NCBI GenBank assembly: GCA_023653785.1
Contig: JAMKCH010051755.1
Coordinates: 124,001 to 188,000 of the forward strand
Source of the DNA: Ophioderma brevispina
Lineage: Eukaryota > Echinodermata > Ophiuroidea > Amphilepidida > Ophiodermatidae
Direction of reading: 5' to 3'
DNA: 64,000 bases
In this document: piece by piece, positions 23,101-36,211 of the stretch
Layout: every line of letters begins with the position of its first letter
How positions within the stretch are numbered: the stretch's first letter is position 1
The notes under the pieces: model-generated
Seen by the model: only the letters and a program-made list of their open reading frames with translations
Database searches by the model: none
What the model was told of the DNA's origin: nothing
Program-made: the position numbers and the translations under genes

Positions 23101-24436
23101 ATGTATTGTTTTAGGGTCACATCTACCTCATCTGCTATGATATATGACTCGTGCAAATGGCTTATGAGTGCGCTTGTTTCTTGATAATTCAACATTCGTT
23201 GGACTCGTACCAAATTAACAATTCCACAGTGCACAGACCAAATAGACTATTACTTCACATCCAGCTAAAATACACTTTCAAGGGCGGGGACTCAAGGACT
23301 ACTTACAGGCAGTTTTAAATGGACTCATACAAAATTAGACTGCAATACAGTTCTCCCACTGTGCTGTTAATCATGTTTGTTTTATGTAATAGGGCAGTTT
23401 TGTGTTATCTTAAACAAAGTTTAATCGGATTGTTTAAGAATGTTGTAAGTAGAAATGCATACTCCACTCGGCCCATACACTATAATTTGTACGATTATTG
23501 AACAAGGATAATTAGTGCATTTATCTTTCTAGGGTTCAGGGACATCTGCGATTCAGTGCCCAGGGCATTGATTCGTGAGCGTTGATTGAAAGTTACTAGC
23601 GTTATAAGTGTGGCAGGAGATATGTCATTCTGTCGGGGACATACTTCAACCCTACAACGGGGGAAGAACAGAGCTCAGGTGATTCTTTCCAGGCCCACAT
23701 TAGTGTTCATGCTTTTTCCGTTGTTGTTTGTGAAGCCCGGACTCTTTTTACAACAGGTGTAAAATGAGATATAATCCGGGCTCCAAAGACGAAAAAGGAA
23801 TAATGTGGTGAAGGTTGTTCAACTGAATCAAGTGCCCGATTCTTCCCGTTGTAGGTGGATGATGAGTATGTGGACTATAAAAACTTCTACACCGGCACTT
23901 TGCATGTTGAGTCAAAATACCTGCCATCTGACTGTGTGATATCACCGACTCGTGGAAGACAAATGCACCACGCATTCAGTTTCTAGCAGAAATGCCCTAT
24001 AATAACTTATATTGAAATAAGTTATACATCGGGTCAAAATGGCAGCCATTTGAAATAATCAAGATGGATTGGAAAATTACTATTTATACTCTCACCAAAT
24101 CCAAACATCTTTATACATTATATAACAATTGACTATTTTAAATGGGCGACTGTGCCACGAAATTAAATTGTATGAACCTCCCACTGAAATTATTGCTAAA
24201 TGTACAATAAACCATGGTACTTGGCAGCCATTTTGAAAAACAAATGGCTGCCACCTTATGTTCATTTTCTAATCTACTCAGCTTTATTTTCCTTTCCAAA
24301 CTTGCGGGTGTTTACTATACACTTTCGCACGCAAAACTACTTCCTAGCCCAATTCCCAAACTCGCGTTTATGACGTTGCAAAATTACCAAAATGGCCATT
24401 TTTGAAAATCAAGATGGCCCCCATCTGCCCCCCCTG
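20179..24436. mobile_element. 4.3-kb diverged giant palindrome with CAGGGG ends
   Basis: The left end CAGGGGTGGCAGCTGG with CGCCATCTTGGTTTTCAAAA and the complement of the right end (CAGGGGGGGCAGATGG, GCCATCTTGATTTTCAAAA) match. Pairing continues inward: GGGCTAGGAAG, GTTTATTG, TTTCATACAAATTTAA, AAATGGCAGCCAT, TGCAGTCTATTTTGTATGAG, and a block around 21300-21470 pairing with 22620-22780 (ATTCATCAG, ACATTTGCAC, GGCACATCAA, CACTGGCTTG). The centre is near 22050. No intact ORF is present, only short chance frames. No 8-bp target duplication was found (ATAATTCC versus TGAAGTCT). Confidence 0.8.
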
Positions 24437-26209
24437 TGAAGTCTCCTCAAAACGTTTCTTGCTCTGGGACCTACTCAAGGGGTCTACTAGGTGTGATGCT
24501 TTACAATCATTGAATCCCACAGTACTTCCTATATCAAACAAACCACAGCCAACTAACAGATAAAAAATTTTGAATTTGCAGCATCTTAAAATTAAGGATG
24601 TGTAATGGTAGGACTCACATAGGTAATTTCCCCCTACTGCACATTACGAAAGGAAGAAAACTGCCTCCGGGTTCAAAGATATGATCCCCATTCATCCATT
24701 TTGTAGAATTGTTCCGTTTGACAGTAATGACTAAAATCTCTGATTTTTGTCCATATTAGGTTCTTTTTATCCTTCATGTGATAAATTTCCTGAAAGTGCT
24801 GATCTGTTTAAATTTGGTCAATATTTTAACTGTTTAAAAAAAAATGTTGTGACTAGAATTTACTGTCATGTTTCTATGTTTCATAGTTTCATAGGGGTTT
24901 TGAATTTGTTAAAGGTTGGATGTCCTTTAACTTCATGGCACTATATGACACAATTGTGTTGAGTTGTCCTTAAATTTTAAATACTAATACTCACTCATTC
25001 CTTAACCACGGCAGGTTGTTGTGAAGCATCAACTTGATACAAAAGCAAATCCCATCTGAATTTTGATTTTTTTTTTTTTCAATTTTTCTTTCTGACCTCA
25101 TAAGCAAATCACCGTAGTCGCCTTTAATAATGTCCATCATGGGATGAAAACTGTTTCAAATACTTGTTCAAACTGTGTCTCAATTTCCGCAGGCTCGAGC
25201 ACTTGCAATGCTTCCTGTTCAAGTCATGCTGGCTTCAAAGTAGAAGCTGCTCCCAATGGGGCCAGTTCTTCCCTCCTGTAAGGTCTTGCATGGTTTGCTG
25301 ATGTCTTTTTCACAAAATTCTGTTTCCCCTACAGTTTTGTTGATTTCATCCTCCACTCACACCTCCACTCGCACCCAAATGCTTTCTCCACAAATCTGTT
25401 ATGGTTTCCCTTTCCTCCAAACAATTGCTCTGTTTCATTTGATATTACGTAGCGATCTGTTCTGATTGATCAAATTTCTTAGGCCTCTGGCCTCACTGTT
25501 CCTTAGGTTGGTCAATTTTGTGTTAGGATATGGACTCGTGTGGAATTAATTTGTTGTGCTGATGCTCTCATGATTGTAGGTGGACCTGAAGTTGAGCAGG
25601 CACTAACAAACCCCCACATGCGATGGATTCTGTAGCAACTAAAACGGACATTTCTTGTCCATTTGTTTCAAACACTGCCCCCTTTCAACAAAAACCCCCT
25701 TCTCCTTCCCACAAATTTTTTGGCTAAGGCAATTTGTATAACTTCTCCATTTGCTCTCTTTGCATATTCCTCCTTCGCAATGAAATCTAGAAGTACTGGC
25801 ACTGTCAATTTTCGATAGACCTGCCGAAATTCTGATAATACCTCTTAAAAGAAATAATTGCAAAAGGAGGATTATCCTTTTTAAAGCATCAACCAGTTTG
25901 GGAAATAATGTGTGTTTGCTTATTTTTTATTCTTTTTCGCAAATCGACAAACATACCAAAAAAGCAGTACTAATAAGACGTAACAGTTCACACAAACAAC
26001 AGACAACCAATTCGATGCCAAGATAGCCCGTAAAGTTGGCTGAATATGCCAACTTATTCCAGTTGGGTCCCAAACAAAACTAGTGCCTGCAGAAAGGTGA
26101 TGAACTAAAACTTACGAAAAAGGAGGAGACGCCAGGAAGATAAGCTAGACATATTCATCCAATTCCATTGTTCTCACTGCCATAGAGACAGATGAATCGT
26201 GACCGGGTA
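24437..26209. other. No recognised gene
   Basis: AT-rich sequence with short T runs (about 25068-25080). No homology recognised. Two or three short frames on either strand lack any family motif. Confidence 0.4.
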
Positions 26210-28420
26210 TTATAGAGGAATTTTGGTGTCAATGGCACTTGATGATATCTGTAAATGAGTTCCAGTCAAGGTAACATGATAGAAAAAGACTTGGAAGCAA
26301 ACCACGTAACTCTGGGGACATGAAAATTGAAATGAACTAGATCTTTTTTCGATAATATAGTATTTGTATTCTGGTAAAAAATTGTTGTAAGTCAAATGGA
26401 CCCTTGAATGAAAGAAATTTGACATATGATTGAGGCGCATTGTTGACTCTGTCTTGATATTCAACAGTTTTAAATTGACTCTAGTGAACCTGACATGTGT
26501 TTCTCGGGGAACAATTGAGTAGCCAAACACCTTTTTATTTTGGAACCTGGTATTTGCGCTGATGGGTAATGTTGATACCGGAATACCAGGCGTGCACATA
26601 ATCGATATTGTAAAAGAGCTGAGCACAGAATTCTTCGTAATTTCCTGATTGAGGTACTGGAGTTTCTAAAGAAATTTGAGTTTACCTGGCACACTTTGTT
26701 TATGACAGAATTTACCCTGTGTCTCAGACAGGTATTGGTCAGTGTAACTACCCAATATTTGATTGAATTTTGGGCTTTGATAATTTGATCATTGTAAATA
26801 AAGATGAAAATCCGTAATCCGACCAATTTTGGTTCTTGTTCCAATAAAATGCATTCGGTCTTCCCAAATGAAGGGATAGCTTATTGATATTAGCCACTTT
26901 TTTTTTTTTTTGATGATTCATTCTAAATCGTAACGACCTTAGACTTACAGAAATGACCTCGTGATCCTATGCGAGAATAATCACACAACATCCTCCATAA
27001 CAGAGCAGCCATGTTTGTGCACCTAAGTTTCCAGTCATTGTCTATAACATTAAGTAGGCGCAGTGGGCCCACAGATCCTTGTGGCACGCACAAGAAAGCT
27101 GTCTAAGACTGGACTTAACACCATCGATGCACCCCACTGCTGTCGGTTGGATATGATTTGAAACCAAACTTGGGTCAATTCCCAAACCTCAATTTTTTTG
27201 ACAAAGGATTGATGGTTCCCGCTGTCAAACGCTTTTTTGCACTTCAAGCAAAAGCATGCCAACAAATTTACCCATGGAGATTTGCTGTCTAATATAATCT
27301 GTAAGAAAATCAACATGTTTTCATGTGGAATAACCTGACCGAAATCCGATGGGTATTGGCTAAAGTAATTTTTGCAGACTAGATATCCTCACCCTGAGGT
27401 AACCACATTTTTCTAAAATTTTTAGAACATCAACTCAAATTGCTAACCGGGCGGTAATTCCCTAAGCACTTGCTTTTCTTCTTGTTTAAACAAGGGATGA
27501 CTTGGCGACTTCATCACATCCGGATCCGGAAATGCTGGTGACTATCGATAAGTTCCCCATATTTGTGGTAACCAAGTAGTAAGTTGGGTAAGCCCCATCT
27601 TTCATCAGGAATCTACGAGACGTTCAATTTCTCGAGCCCACCAGCTCTTGTTTACATTAAACCTATCACTCCTTCTAAATGTTCCTCATTACTTGTTGTA
27701 TACATAAAGCCACTGGATACTCCTTTATTTTTTGTAGACTCAACGAAGACCCCGTCACTGCTCCAGAGACCCTTGGAAAGGACGGAAGTTTTACTGCCAC
27801 GGTGTGAGCATTTTTGAAAAATGAGTTGATAGATGTCACAAATAGATCGGTATCATGACAAAGCTCACCGTTAACATTGAGAACAATTTACCTTTGCTTG
27901 CCGATTAGAACTTAACCAATACTTCTCAGGTGCTGGCCATAAATTGTTTTTTTGGGGTCACCCTGACTTTCATCTATTTATAAAATTTAAAATAAGGCTT
28001 TAGCTTGTTTTATTTCCCTCTGAGTTAAATTACTAAGTGGTGTATTCGGTGTACACCATAGAGAACCTCTATCCAGTCCCGAAACGGAGATTGTCTCTGT
28101 CCATGATCATGTCTAATATGCTTGATGTCATCAGTGCTCAGTACGCGTTTATACGGATAGCACGTTGGGTGCAACCTTTCAAGAACGGTTGTTCACGACA
28201 GTTGAAATGTTCAAGCATATTGACACACAGTGGGAATTCAGGCCTGATACCAATCATAAGTTCGACAGATAGCTGGACAGAACTGCGGCACTATAAATTG
28301 TTTCATAATTTTAGACACTGTTTTATTGATGGATTATTGTCGTCACTTGACTTGCTTTCTGGTTCAAAAAATCAAGAATCGAGAAGTGGGGTCCAAAAGA
28401 CAATCGGAACAAGCCTATAA
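26210..28420 (-). mobile_element. Degenerate non-LTR retrotransposon (reverse transcriptase)
   Basis: On the minus strand, from high to low coordinates: a NYRPVSNL motif (near 27450), KKAFDSGNHQSFVKK (27175-27230), WFQIISNRQQW, KLSLHLG (near 26870), then NSIKYWVVTL in the region where LINE reverse transcriptases have SIKYLGV. Frames shift often and stops are common. A linker-like region with NLTQREIKQAKALF lies near 28000. This is an old, inactive LINE. The clade is unsure (jockey/CR1/RTE-X group). The ends are not defined. Confidence 0.72.
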
Positions 28421-28525
28421 CCTTTGTCTGGTGTTCCATTAGAAATCCAGTTTTTTAGTAGCAATAAACCAGGGTGTTTCATATATGTTCGGACGAACAC
28501 AACTACGTCATTTCACTCCAAACTG

Positions 28526-28581
28526 ATCGCAGCCACATACAGTACGTCCCTCTGTTGCCCTCAACTGTATGTGGCTGCGAT
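28526..28581. repeat. Perfect 18-bp stem, 20-base loop hairpin
   Basis: ATCGCAGCCACATACAGT at 28526-28543 is the exact complement of ACTGTATGTGGCTGCGAT at 28564-28581. The loop is 20 bases. It is exact, so likely young or constrained; it could be a small foldback insert or an RNA hairpin. Confidence 0.75.
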
Positions 28582-28885
28582 TCATTGTATCTCACCCGGA
28601 CTGTAATTTAAAGGAGGAAAGTTTATAAACGAGTTGGACTTATTATGGGTTTCGTTTAGCTGAGAGAGGCTGTACCTTCTGTCAAAGGTGCTCTGTTCAA
28701 GCCGTTCGCTGTTCATTCGTCTGCGATGCCATGAGCAAAAAACCTGGTAAGATCATTATGAAAGATTTGATCATTAAATCTCATTTTTAAAGCTGGGTCG
28801 AACTGTAAAAAAATTATCATTTTTGAACTTCTTACTATAATCTTCAAATTTTCCACTGCAAGCTCTTTGCATGCTTGATTTGACT

Positions 28886-29000
28886 GCAAATACAAATACA
28901 CACACATCTCACACAACAAACCCAACATGCACACCAGCACCCCCCCCCACACATGTACAATGCACACCCACACGCACACAAGCCCCACATCCCAGAAACA
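28886..29000. repeat. CA-rich simple sequence with C10 run
   Basis: Imperfect CACA and ACACAC runs around a run of ten C. It produces valine/cysteine-rich chance frames on the minus strand. Confidence 0.7.
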
Positions 29001-30900
29001 ATGCCTAAATCTGAACACACCAGATGCAATGACCAATTAGGCGTCCTTCAGCTGTTTGTTAAATGCTTAAAGGACGCAACAGGCCACAACTATGTCGCAG
29101 GCCATTCTGGTGCGCCCTTACAACATCGCCTAAGAATCAGGAACTTGTTCTTGAGCTGCCCTGTCAGTTGTTCAATGCGGACCCTAGTATTTTGATGTTC
29201 ACTGCGCAATTGTAAATAAAATAAATCCCAATGAACATTTAACCCCAATTGTTTAGAGATTTGACATGTTTAATCCCTTAACACTATTGGCATCACATTT
29301 TCTAAACACTGTTTGCATGTGTTGTCGCCAAAACATGCTTGTGGAAAGAAATAAGTGAATTGATTTAGGCACATTGGCGATAGCCCTCACACTGATTTAC
29401 CCATCACATGATAGGAATAATTATGAATAATGGTCTACCAGGCAGCCACCCCCCGGCTTCGGGTACTTACTCTTGGGATTTTAAAGTACAAATATAAATA
29501 CAAGCTATCTATTGATATGTTGGGGTTGAAACCGATAATCACATTCGAACCTCTAAAATGAATTTTCCCCCATGCATAATTACATATACCCTTCACACCT
29601 ACTTTGTATCATCCATTCATCAAAAATCAATCATAGTACAGAGTAGGTGCAGAAGGTTATAATGTAAGTTTGCCTATAATCATGACTGACAGGCTATTTC
29701 ACCAGGGGGTGCTGCGTAGGGAAGGGAGTTAACAGCCTACTTTCGGAGAGCATATCAGGACTCCTATTATCATTCCATCTCGTTCCCCTCTTTCGATTTG
29801 CTGTCCAACTATGCTGTTCTTCATTACTCTTGAATCATGGGTTGAGCCCGGCCATCTTGCTGATAACATTTTGCAGGCGATATTTGTGTCTCACATGAAG
29901 TTTAACATTAATGGAGTGGTTACTCCGTGTTGACGTATGCAAAATTTGTTTTCTCCATACTTTCGACCCTGTCTTTTGATATTCAGAAAAATTGTTAGTT
30001 TAGAATCCTAACACAACTTATGTGATTAAAGCTGACTCAGAGATGTCCTGAGGAGGGCGCCCTCAATTTCCAAAAAAAATCGTGTTTTTTGCATGTACAA
30101 TCTTGTCCATATACTAATCACTGTGTGAAATTGTTCACTTAAAATCGGAATTCCTTCATATAGAAAATCACAACTGTGTTATAAAATTTTTCGGATCGGA
30201 ATTTTTGTTATACACAGTAATCCTATGGGACGTAATCCTCACAATAATGTTTAACTGCATCAAACGAAAAATCGATCATTTCACCAATTTCGGAATTGTG
30301 TATTTTAAGAGACTATCTTTATTTTCTAGTTTATCGATTTTTCATTATTAACCAAAAATATATTTCAGAATCGGAGTCAGACTGTTAAATATAGTACCCA
30401 ATTCCTCTCTTTTCAACCTCAATTCATCCCCCACCCTTCCTATTTTCCCTCCCCTCTCTTTCCTCTCAGCTTACCTTTTCTTTCCTATCTCCCTCTCCTC
30501 GTGGAAAGGGACTTCAATCTTCACCAATTTAATTCCTACAAATTGTTTCAAAGGAGAGATGATTTATTATCATCTCTCATCAGTGACTTTTGATGATCTC
30601 AAACAAAATCAGGAAGACCTTTCTGTTGTGGCTCAAGTTAGATATTCGCTCACGGGTTTTATGGTAGCTTACGCACCCGTTGCGTATGTACCGGGTCGCG
30701 CGCGACCTAAGTTACGGCAGTGTAGTTCTTGAGCAGCTTCAATTTATTTGATGTCATTCATGCGCTAGTCCACTCTGAGCGTCTTGTTCAAAGTGAATCC
30801 ATCTCTGGGTGCAAGATATGTAAAACTTCTCTCCATACAATGCACAAGTTACACGTTTTCTAACGTTGGAGTACGTTCGGGCATGGTTCATATCTTCCAT
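29001..30900. other. No recognised gene
   Basis: Unassigned sequence. A pyrimidine-rich tract (about 30410-30500, CCCTCCCC and TTTCC runs) and a short GC-rich patch (GGGTCGCGCGCGACC near 30691) are the only visible structure. Confidence 0.4.
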
Positions 30901-30909
30901 TCGATGTGA

Positions 30910-32215
30910 AGGTCGATGTTACTTTTCTTTCAGGATCCAACATCTTTGAAGTTCTTTTCTGTATCTGTTCTTCCTTCTTAAATATTGGTGAATGGTTTGC
31001 AAGTCTTTGTTTTGAACTCGTTCTTGTTGGCCCACGTATGTTTCTTTTCTTCGGATTTCAAGTTTAGACAATGTTTGGATGCTCTGCATTTTCCTTCTAG
31101 CGGACATTCGGTTTTGTTGCATTTGCAGGCCTTTTCTTCAGGTTTCAGTGCTTGTGTTTCATTATTTTTTTGTTGTGAGCATCTACAGCTGATTTCATGT
31201 TTGGCATGCAGCTGTAAGACAGCTTTAACGTGTTCCTATTGAAAATTTGCTGTAGGGCATGTCCTCTCGGGAAGCTCTCGTTTACGATTTTCAGGAATTG
31301 ATGTCCAACGTTGGTTTTCACCTTCAAATCGAATGGTGGGTTGTACCAGGTGATGTTTCTCTTCCTGGTTCGTTTCTTGTGTTCTTTGATCCTTAGGATT
31401 GAATGTGAGCTTATGGTTGTATCCGCTTTTCTTGAGTGCTTCTTGGTATGGTTTGGCGGAATCTTTGAATTCTCTTTCGCTTGATGAGATGTCAGAGAAA
31501 AGGAGAAAAGAAAAGGCCTGCAACTGCGGAAAGAAAACCGAATGTCCGCTAGACGGAAAATGCAGAGCATCCAACATTGTCTACCAGGCCACCGTGAAAT
31601 CCGAAGATGTTAGAGGTTAGTCTGGGAAAATTTGTTTTAAGTTAGGGGATTGGTGAAGAATGTGCATGACGATGTAAAATGGAACCGACCTGCTTGTCAG
31701 AACAAGGGGAACTCTATTGTTTTTGTGTTTTGTTTTGTAGGATAGGAGATCATTCCATGGAGCCTCCTTAGCACGTTCAATTTGTTGCTGGATAAAATCA
31801 CTTGTATAGTCACGTCTCAAAAAATGCGATTCGAGATTCTCGAGCTGTTTTTCAGTTTCTTGTGTATCAGAGCATATCCTTTTGATACGGAGGGCTTGGC
31901 TGCAGATGCTCTTGAATATGTGTGTGTGTGATGGATCTTCCTTTGTATTGCGGTCCGTTAATAATACCGCATAGTTGACTGCAGCTGGGGTTCCCCATGG
32001 CTGTAGCCCATTGGTTGTAAGTGAACCATCACACTGTAAGGTCAATCAGGTAAGGATCCGTTCAGGAGGCGGATGAGATCTTAGTTGGTGAAGATTTTTT
32101 ACTTTACGTTTGTTAAAGTGCAACTTGAGCATGCTTTAGTCCTTCCTCTTTATGACCGATGTTTGTGTAGAGTGACTTGACATCTGCTGTGGTAAACTGC
32201 AATTTCCGTGTCGTT
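30910..32215 (-). mobile_element. Penelope-like element fragment (RT to GIY-YIG linker)
   Basis: On the minus strand the order is TADVKSLYTNI (RT motif A, about 32193-32155), a GTPAAVNYA motif (near 31990), SQALRIKRICSD and RVPLVLT, then KRNITWYNPPF, KIFNRNT-like QQIFNRNTLKLSYSCMPNMK (near 31200), the cysteine linker ACKCNKTECPLEGKCRAS (31131-31081) and TYVG with EFKTK downstream. This is the usual order of Penelope-like elements: RT, thumb, CxC linker, GIY-YIG nuclease. Several frameshifts and stops break it. The nuclease itself is truncated. Confidence 0.85.
31496..31618 (+). mobile_element. Inverted second copy of the Penelope cysteine linker
   Basis: On the + strand it reads KACNCGKKTECPLDGKCRAS and NIVYQATVKSEDVRG. 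About 110 bases are almost the exact complement of 31030-31137. The minus-strand RT reading (SSEREFKDSAKPYQ) ends at about 31495, so this copy is joined head to head with the RT fragment. Inverted partial copies are a known habit of Penelope-like elements. Confidence 0.8.
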
Positions 32216-33575
32216 TACCATTCTTACGCCTATATATCTAACACCCTTAACCGACACATACCAAATGTATATGGAGAGCGGCCAATTGTCTCACCTATAT
32301 ATATCTATATATATCGCAGTGACTTATTCCTAATTTGATCAAGAGCCAGTCAGAAATATCAAATCCCCAGTTCTGTTCCTTCATCTTCAAGAAAGCCAAG
32401 TATACCTTTAGTTTTGCCTTTATATGGACTAATCCCACTAAGCCAAGTGAAGGATTTTAAGGTCTTTACAAATGCCATTTTGCCACTTCAGATCTCAGTG
32501 TCCCAAAATATATTTTCACATACCGCCTCTTGTCCACCTCAATACTTTGTTACACATTTTGTATCACAGTTATGCCAAAACAAAACATTTTTTACTCGCA
32601 TCTTGTATATCTTATTTGTTCAAAAAATGTGTGCCAACCAGTAACTTGTCTTAGCTGGTCTACATTAACAAAACATTGCATCTCCAAAGATCTTCCAATC
32701 CCTCCACATAACGCGTGGTCTTATCATCACATTGATGCTCCATTTCGACACTTTAGCTCTAAACCTGGGTCCATTCTGAAACATGTCATAGAGATCCACT
32801 CCCCTTCCCCCCCCAATCAATGTAATAAATTGCATGCAATTTTGTGGTTAAAAATGAAAACAACAACACCAAACCATGCTTTTTCTCTCTGCACCAGTAA
32901 CATTCAAAAGGCACAGATCTAAAAACTAGAACGGAGAGAACCGAGTCTTGTGATTGACTTTTGATCCAATCTATACTTAATCCCATTTATTTTTTTGTTT
33001 CAATAATGGTTTAATATTTAAATTGTAACAAATTTCATTGTGGAATGAAACTAGGGCGTGGGGTATCAGTCAATGAGGGTGAGGTTGTGCGTTTCATGCT
33101 TTAAGAGACACTTGGCACATTGAAACATAGTGGCGCCCTCAACGATTTTTCAAATTGATATTTGGGCATTGGTTGTAAGCTTTTAATACATTAGCCCTCT
33201 CCTGAATATTTTAAGACCAAATCACCCAAATCACAAACAATGCCCTTATGGGTAAACAACATTTTCGTATTAAATTGTCGCCCGACAATATTCATCCAGC
33301 AACGACGGATGGTGTTTAAATCAAGAAAATGCACATGCCGCAGCCTGATTCCCATGGCAAGAACCCTGCTTGCCCAGTCTGTACCCTTTGTGTTTTAATA
33401 TCAATGAGTCTATTATATTCATGTAATAGACTATTTGTTTGATTCACACTTATGGGGCAAAACTTAAAGTTGGCCTACAAATTACCTGGATGCCTTAGTC
33501 TCTACTAATGTCCTATTCTGTTTTGGGGTATGTATTTTTATATGTAAAAAATAATATTCATAATGGCGTTAAATC
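32216..33575. other. No recognised gene
   Basis: AT-rich intergenic sequence with chance frames only. The short (TA)n patch TATATATCTATATATATCG near 32295 is the only simple repeat. Confidence 0.4.
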
Positions 33576-33919
33576 AGCGGGGGGATGGGGGATATATCTC
33601 CCCCAATATTTTGATGGGGGGGATAGTCAGTACGATCATCCCCCCAATTTGTGTTGTGACCCATTCACGTGGTTTGACCCAAAATAAACTCCTCATATTT
33701 TACAATAATAGTATAAAAATGGTAAATTTCGCGCGAGCTTGCGCGCATTTTGTTCAAATTACAATTATATTGATATTTTTAGCTTCTAAATGGAAAAATT
33801 TTTAGCGCACTTCGCGCGAACATGTGCTAGTAATGGATCTTTTCAGCAAACCCCTTTTCTCCATAAATTTTCCTCACCCCATCCCCCCCCATGTCAAAAA
33901 GAAAAATTTACGCCACTGA
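33576..33919. repeat. Dispersed repeat with C/G runs, ending TTTACGCCACTG
   Basis: It opens CAGCGGGGGGATGGGGG and ends TTTACGCCACTG. Inside are CCCCCAAT boxes in both orientations and GCGCGAGCTTGCGCGC. The right end belongs to the same end type as 4700-4992. The left end differs and the flanks do not match as a target duplication. Confidence 0.55.
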
Positions 33920-34624
33920 TCCTAATTCTTCCAATGCTTTAGACTATCATTTGCGATCAAATTGAAGACATTTATATTTTGTGGAACATGTGCCAGTGGC
34001 CACTTTAAATCAGTTGCCAGATTGTAACAAGTAATTCTGGGATTTTATTAATACTCCTGGTGAACGAAATTAACATTTTCAACCTAATCACTCTCAGAAC
34101 ACATAAAGTTCCACAAAAGACCTAACTTTCAAAACCCATTCCACATCCATTTTGACATGAGTGCAATGAGATCAACCCAACACCTGTTTGTTGTGTGTAT
34201 CTAGGGAGCATTGCACTCCTGCCTCCATAGTATTTTTTTTATTATATCAGTGTTACCACAACCAATTTCTTTCATGGAGACCTGTGAAGTGCCATGGAGT
34301 ACCCCACTGCATGGCTATCACATCACCGGCCGCAAGTGGGGGTAATCATCCAACTAGGGAAGAACACACGCAGTAGCTTTTCTAGTCACCCACTTTAGTT
34401 TTACCCATTTTGGGGGCGTACCTGCATGGGTACTCCCATGCAAATGAAGCTTGAGCTCTGTGTGTGATTATTTGTTAGTAATGTTATCCATTAATTACAC
34501 ATTTTGAGCATATATGTTAGATGTTTTTACACAAAAGTCAATATAGGGGTTTTTGGTGTGCTCAACTCAAATATGTGTTACTAAGCTTGAAAAATGATCG
34601 AAAGTCGTAAAACAACACTAGAAT

Positions 34625-34975
34625 GTTGGCGCCATCTATGGTCCAAAGTGCTGGCTACTAGGCAGCTGGTAGGGGGAGTACTGTGAAGGTACTCCGTGGA
34701 GTAGCTGCAAAGGTATTCCACTCCTGGTGGCTTACATGGGTACCTGGCAGGCACCCAGAAGGCAACTGTAAAGTACACTATAGGATGGGTACTGCTAAGT
34801 AAACATAGCTGCTATTCACCCAGTGGCTTGTGTACTTCGCAGTACTTAGTTGTAGGTACTACATCAATAATGTATCAATGGAGTACCCTTGGAGTAGAGA
34901 TAAGAGTACACATGGAGTAGCCTAAGCTCTGGGTTACACCGTGAGTAGGAATCTTGCTGTGTACTTTTAGTTTTC
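34625..34975. repeat. GGAGTAC-rich dispersed repeat, copy 1
   Basis: Many GGAGTAC/GTACTCC words occur, and AGTAGAGATAAGAGTA with ATGGAGTAGCC at its end. The latter part is shared with 45205-45260. Non-coding. Confidence 0.55.
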
Positions 34976-36211
34976 TTAACCCCCTGGGCACTACCTGCTT
35001 ATCTATCAGCATCTGAACATTATTTTCATTGGTCACTTAGAATGTAATATAATGAGCAAGTGAGAGATACTGTATGAATGGTGATTTGGTTTACACAGAG
35101 ATATAGAAGTACTATTTTGATTGGTTACTCAGAGGGCTATCTCATGTTGTGTCCTGTAATGAGCCAATCAGAAAGGTTGCATAGTGTAGGTGGTAGTGCT
35201 CAAAGAGTTAAAATATCTGATTGAAGATGCACTCAAAGCTACCCTATCACAACCTCTTGATGCTGCAAGACATTCTGACCTTTCAAAGGGAGAACCATTG
35301 TGTCATGAAAGTGAGATGTAAAACCATTAGGTAATGTTTCCAAGAAGTTCTCTTTGTTCTTTGACATTCTTTTTGTGTCTGTGTACTTTTGATTGTGCGA
35401 TTTTCTCTTTTCAACAGTGAAATATGAGGTACAGTGTTGACAACACCTTTTATGTTGGTGCCACAATACACCAGTCAATTTATAAAAAATAAGTGGCCTA
35501 ACTGGACAAAATTGGAACAAATTTATTTTTTTCTGATTTGTACTCATACAATGTCATAGAACAACTTGAAAAAGTAGAAAAATGTAGGAAGGGGATGCCT
35601 TGAAATCATCGGTCAAAGGTTATTAGGGTTAAAAAATTCAGTCAGCTGACAAACCTAAAATTTAGACCAAAGTGTTTGTTATGTAATAAGGATTAAATGT
35701 ATATTTGCCATAATTCTGTGATCTGATTATGGAGTTACAGAAGAATATAGGGTCAAATATGCTATTGTCTTTGTTAATACAGGGGTCAAACAGAGAAGTT
35801 AACTATATTACAACAAAAAGTGCACTAACTTGTTTTGTCACATAGATTAAAAAAAAATAGTTTTGATTATACAAGTTTTCCAAACTTGCCACTCATGGCG
35901 CAAATGCCACTGGGGACTGGTGTAATAATAATAGTAAGATATATCATTAGTAAAATTTTGGGTATGGTTCATTCCTCTTAATTTAATCAAGGGCCCACAG
36001 CATTTTTTATCCCTCTGGATATTGGAGCCATCTATCAACTGTCTCAATGCAAGTGTGGCTCACAAAAAAAATGCTCAATCTGATTTCAATCCAACTCAGT
36101 GTCATTTTATACAGGTCCATAGATCAAAGGTCAAAGATTATACAGGCTTTGTTTAAATTCCTGATTAACTTTTTCACCCCAACTCTCCAGTGGGGAATAA
36201 GAGAAGAGAGC
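34976..36211. other. No recognised gene
   Basis: A 102-codon minus-strand frame at 35547-35239 is rich in Lys, Asn and His. It shows no motif I can place, and I treat it as chance. Otherwise AT-rich. Confidence 0.4.

Noticed and set aside
20171..24444. hAT assignment for the 4.3-kb palindrome
   Set aside because: CAGGGG ends fit hAT but the 8 bases on each side do not match, so the superfamily was left open.
28713..29036. 107-codon minus frame with many Cys/Val
   Set aside because: The Cys/Val part is the complement of the CA-rich simple sequence; the rest has no family motif.
35239..35547. 102-codon minus-strand frame, possible transposase tail
   Set aside because: Contains paired Cys/His (HQHKRCCQHC) but no recognisable domain pattern; not enough to support a gene.
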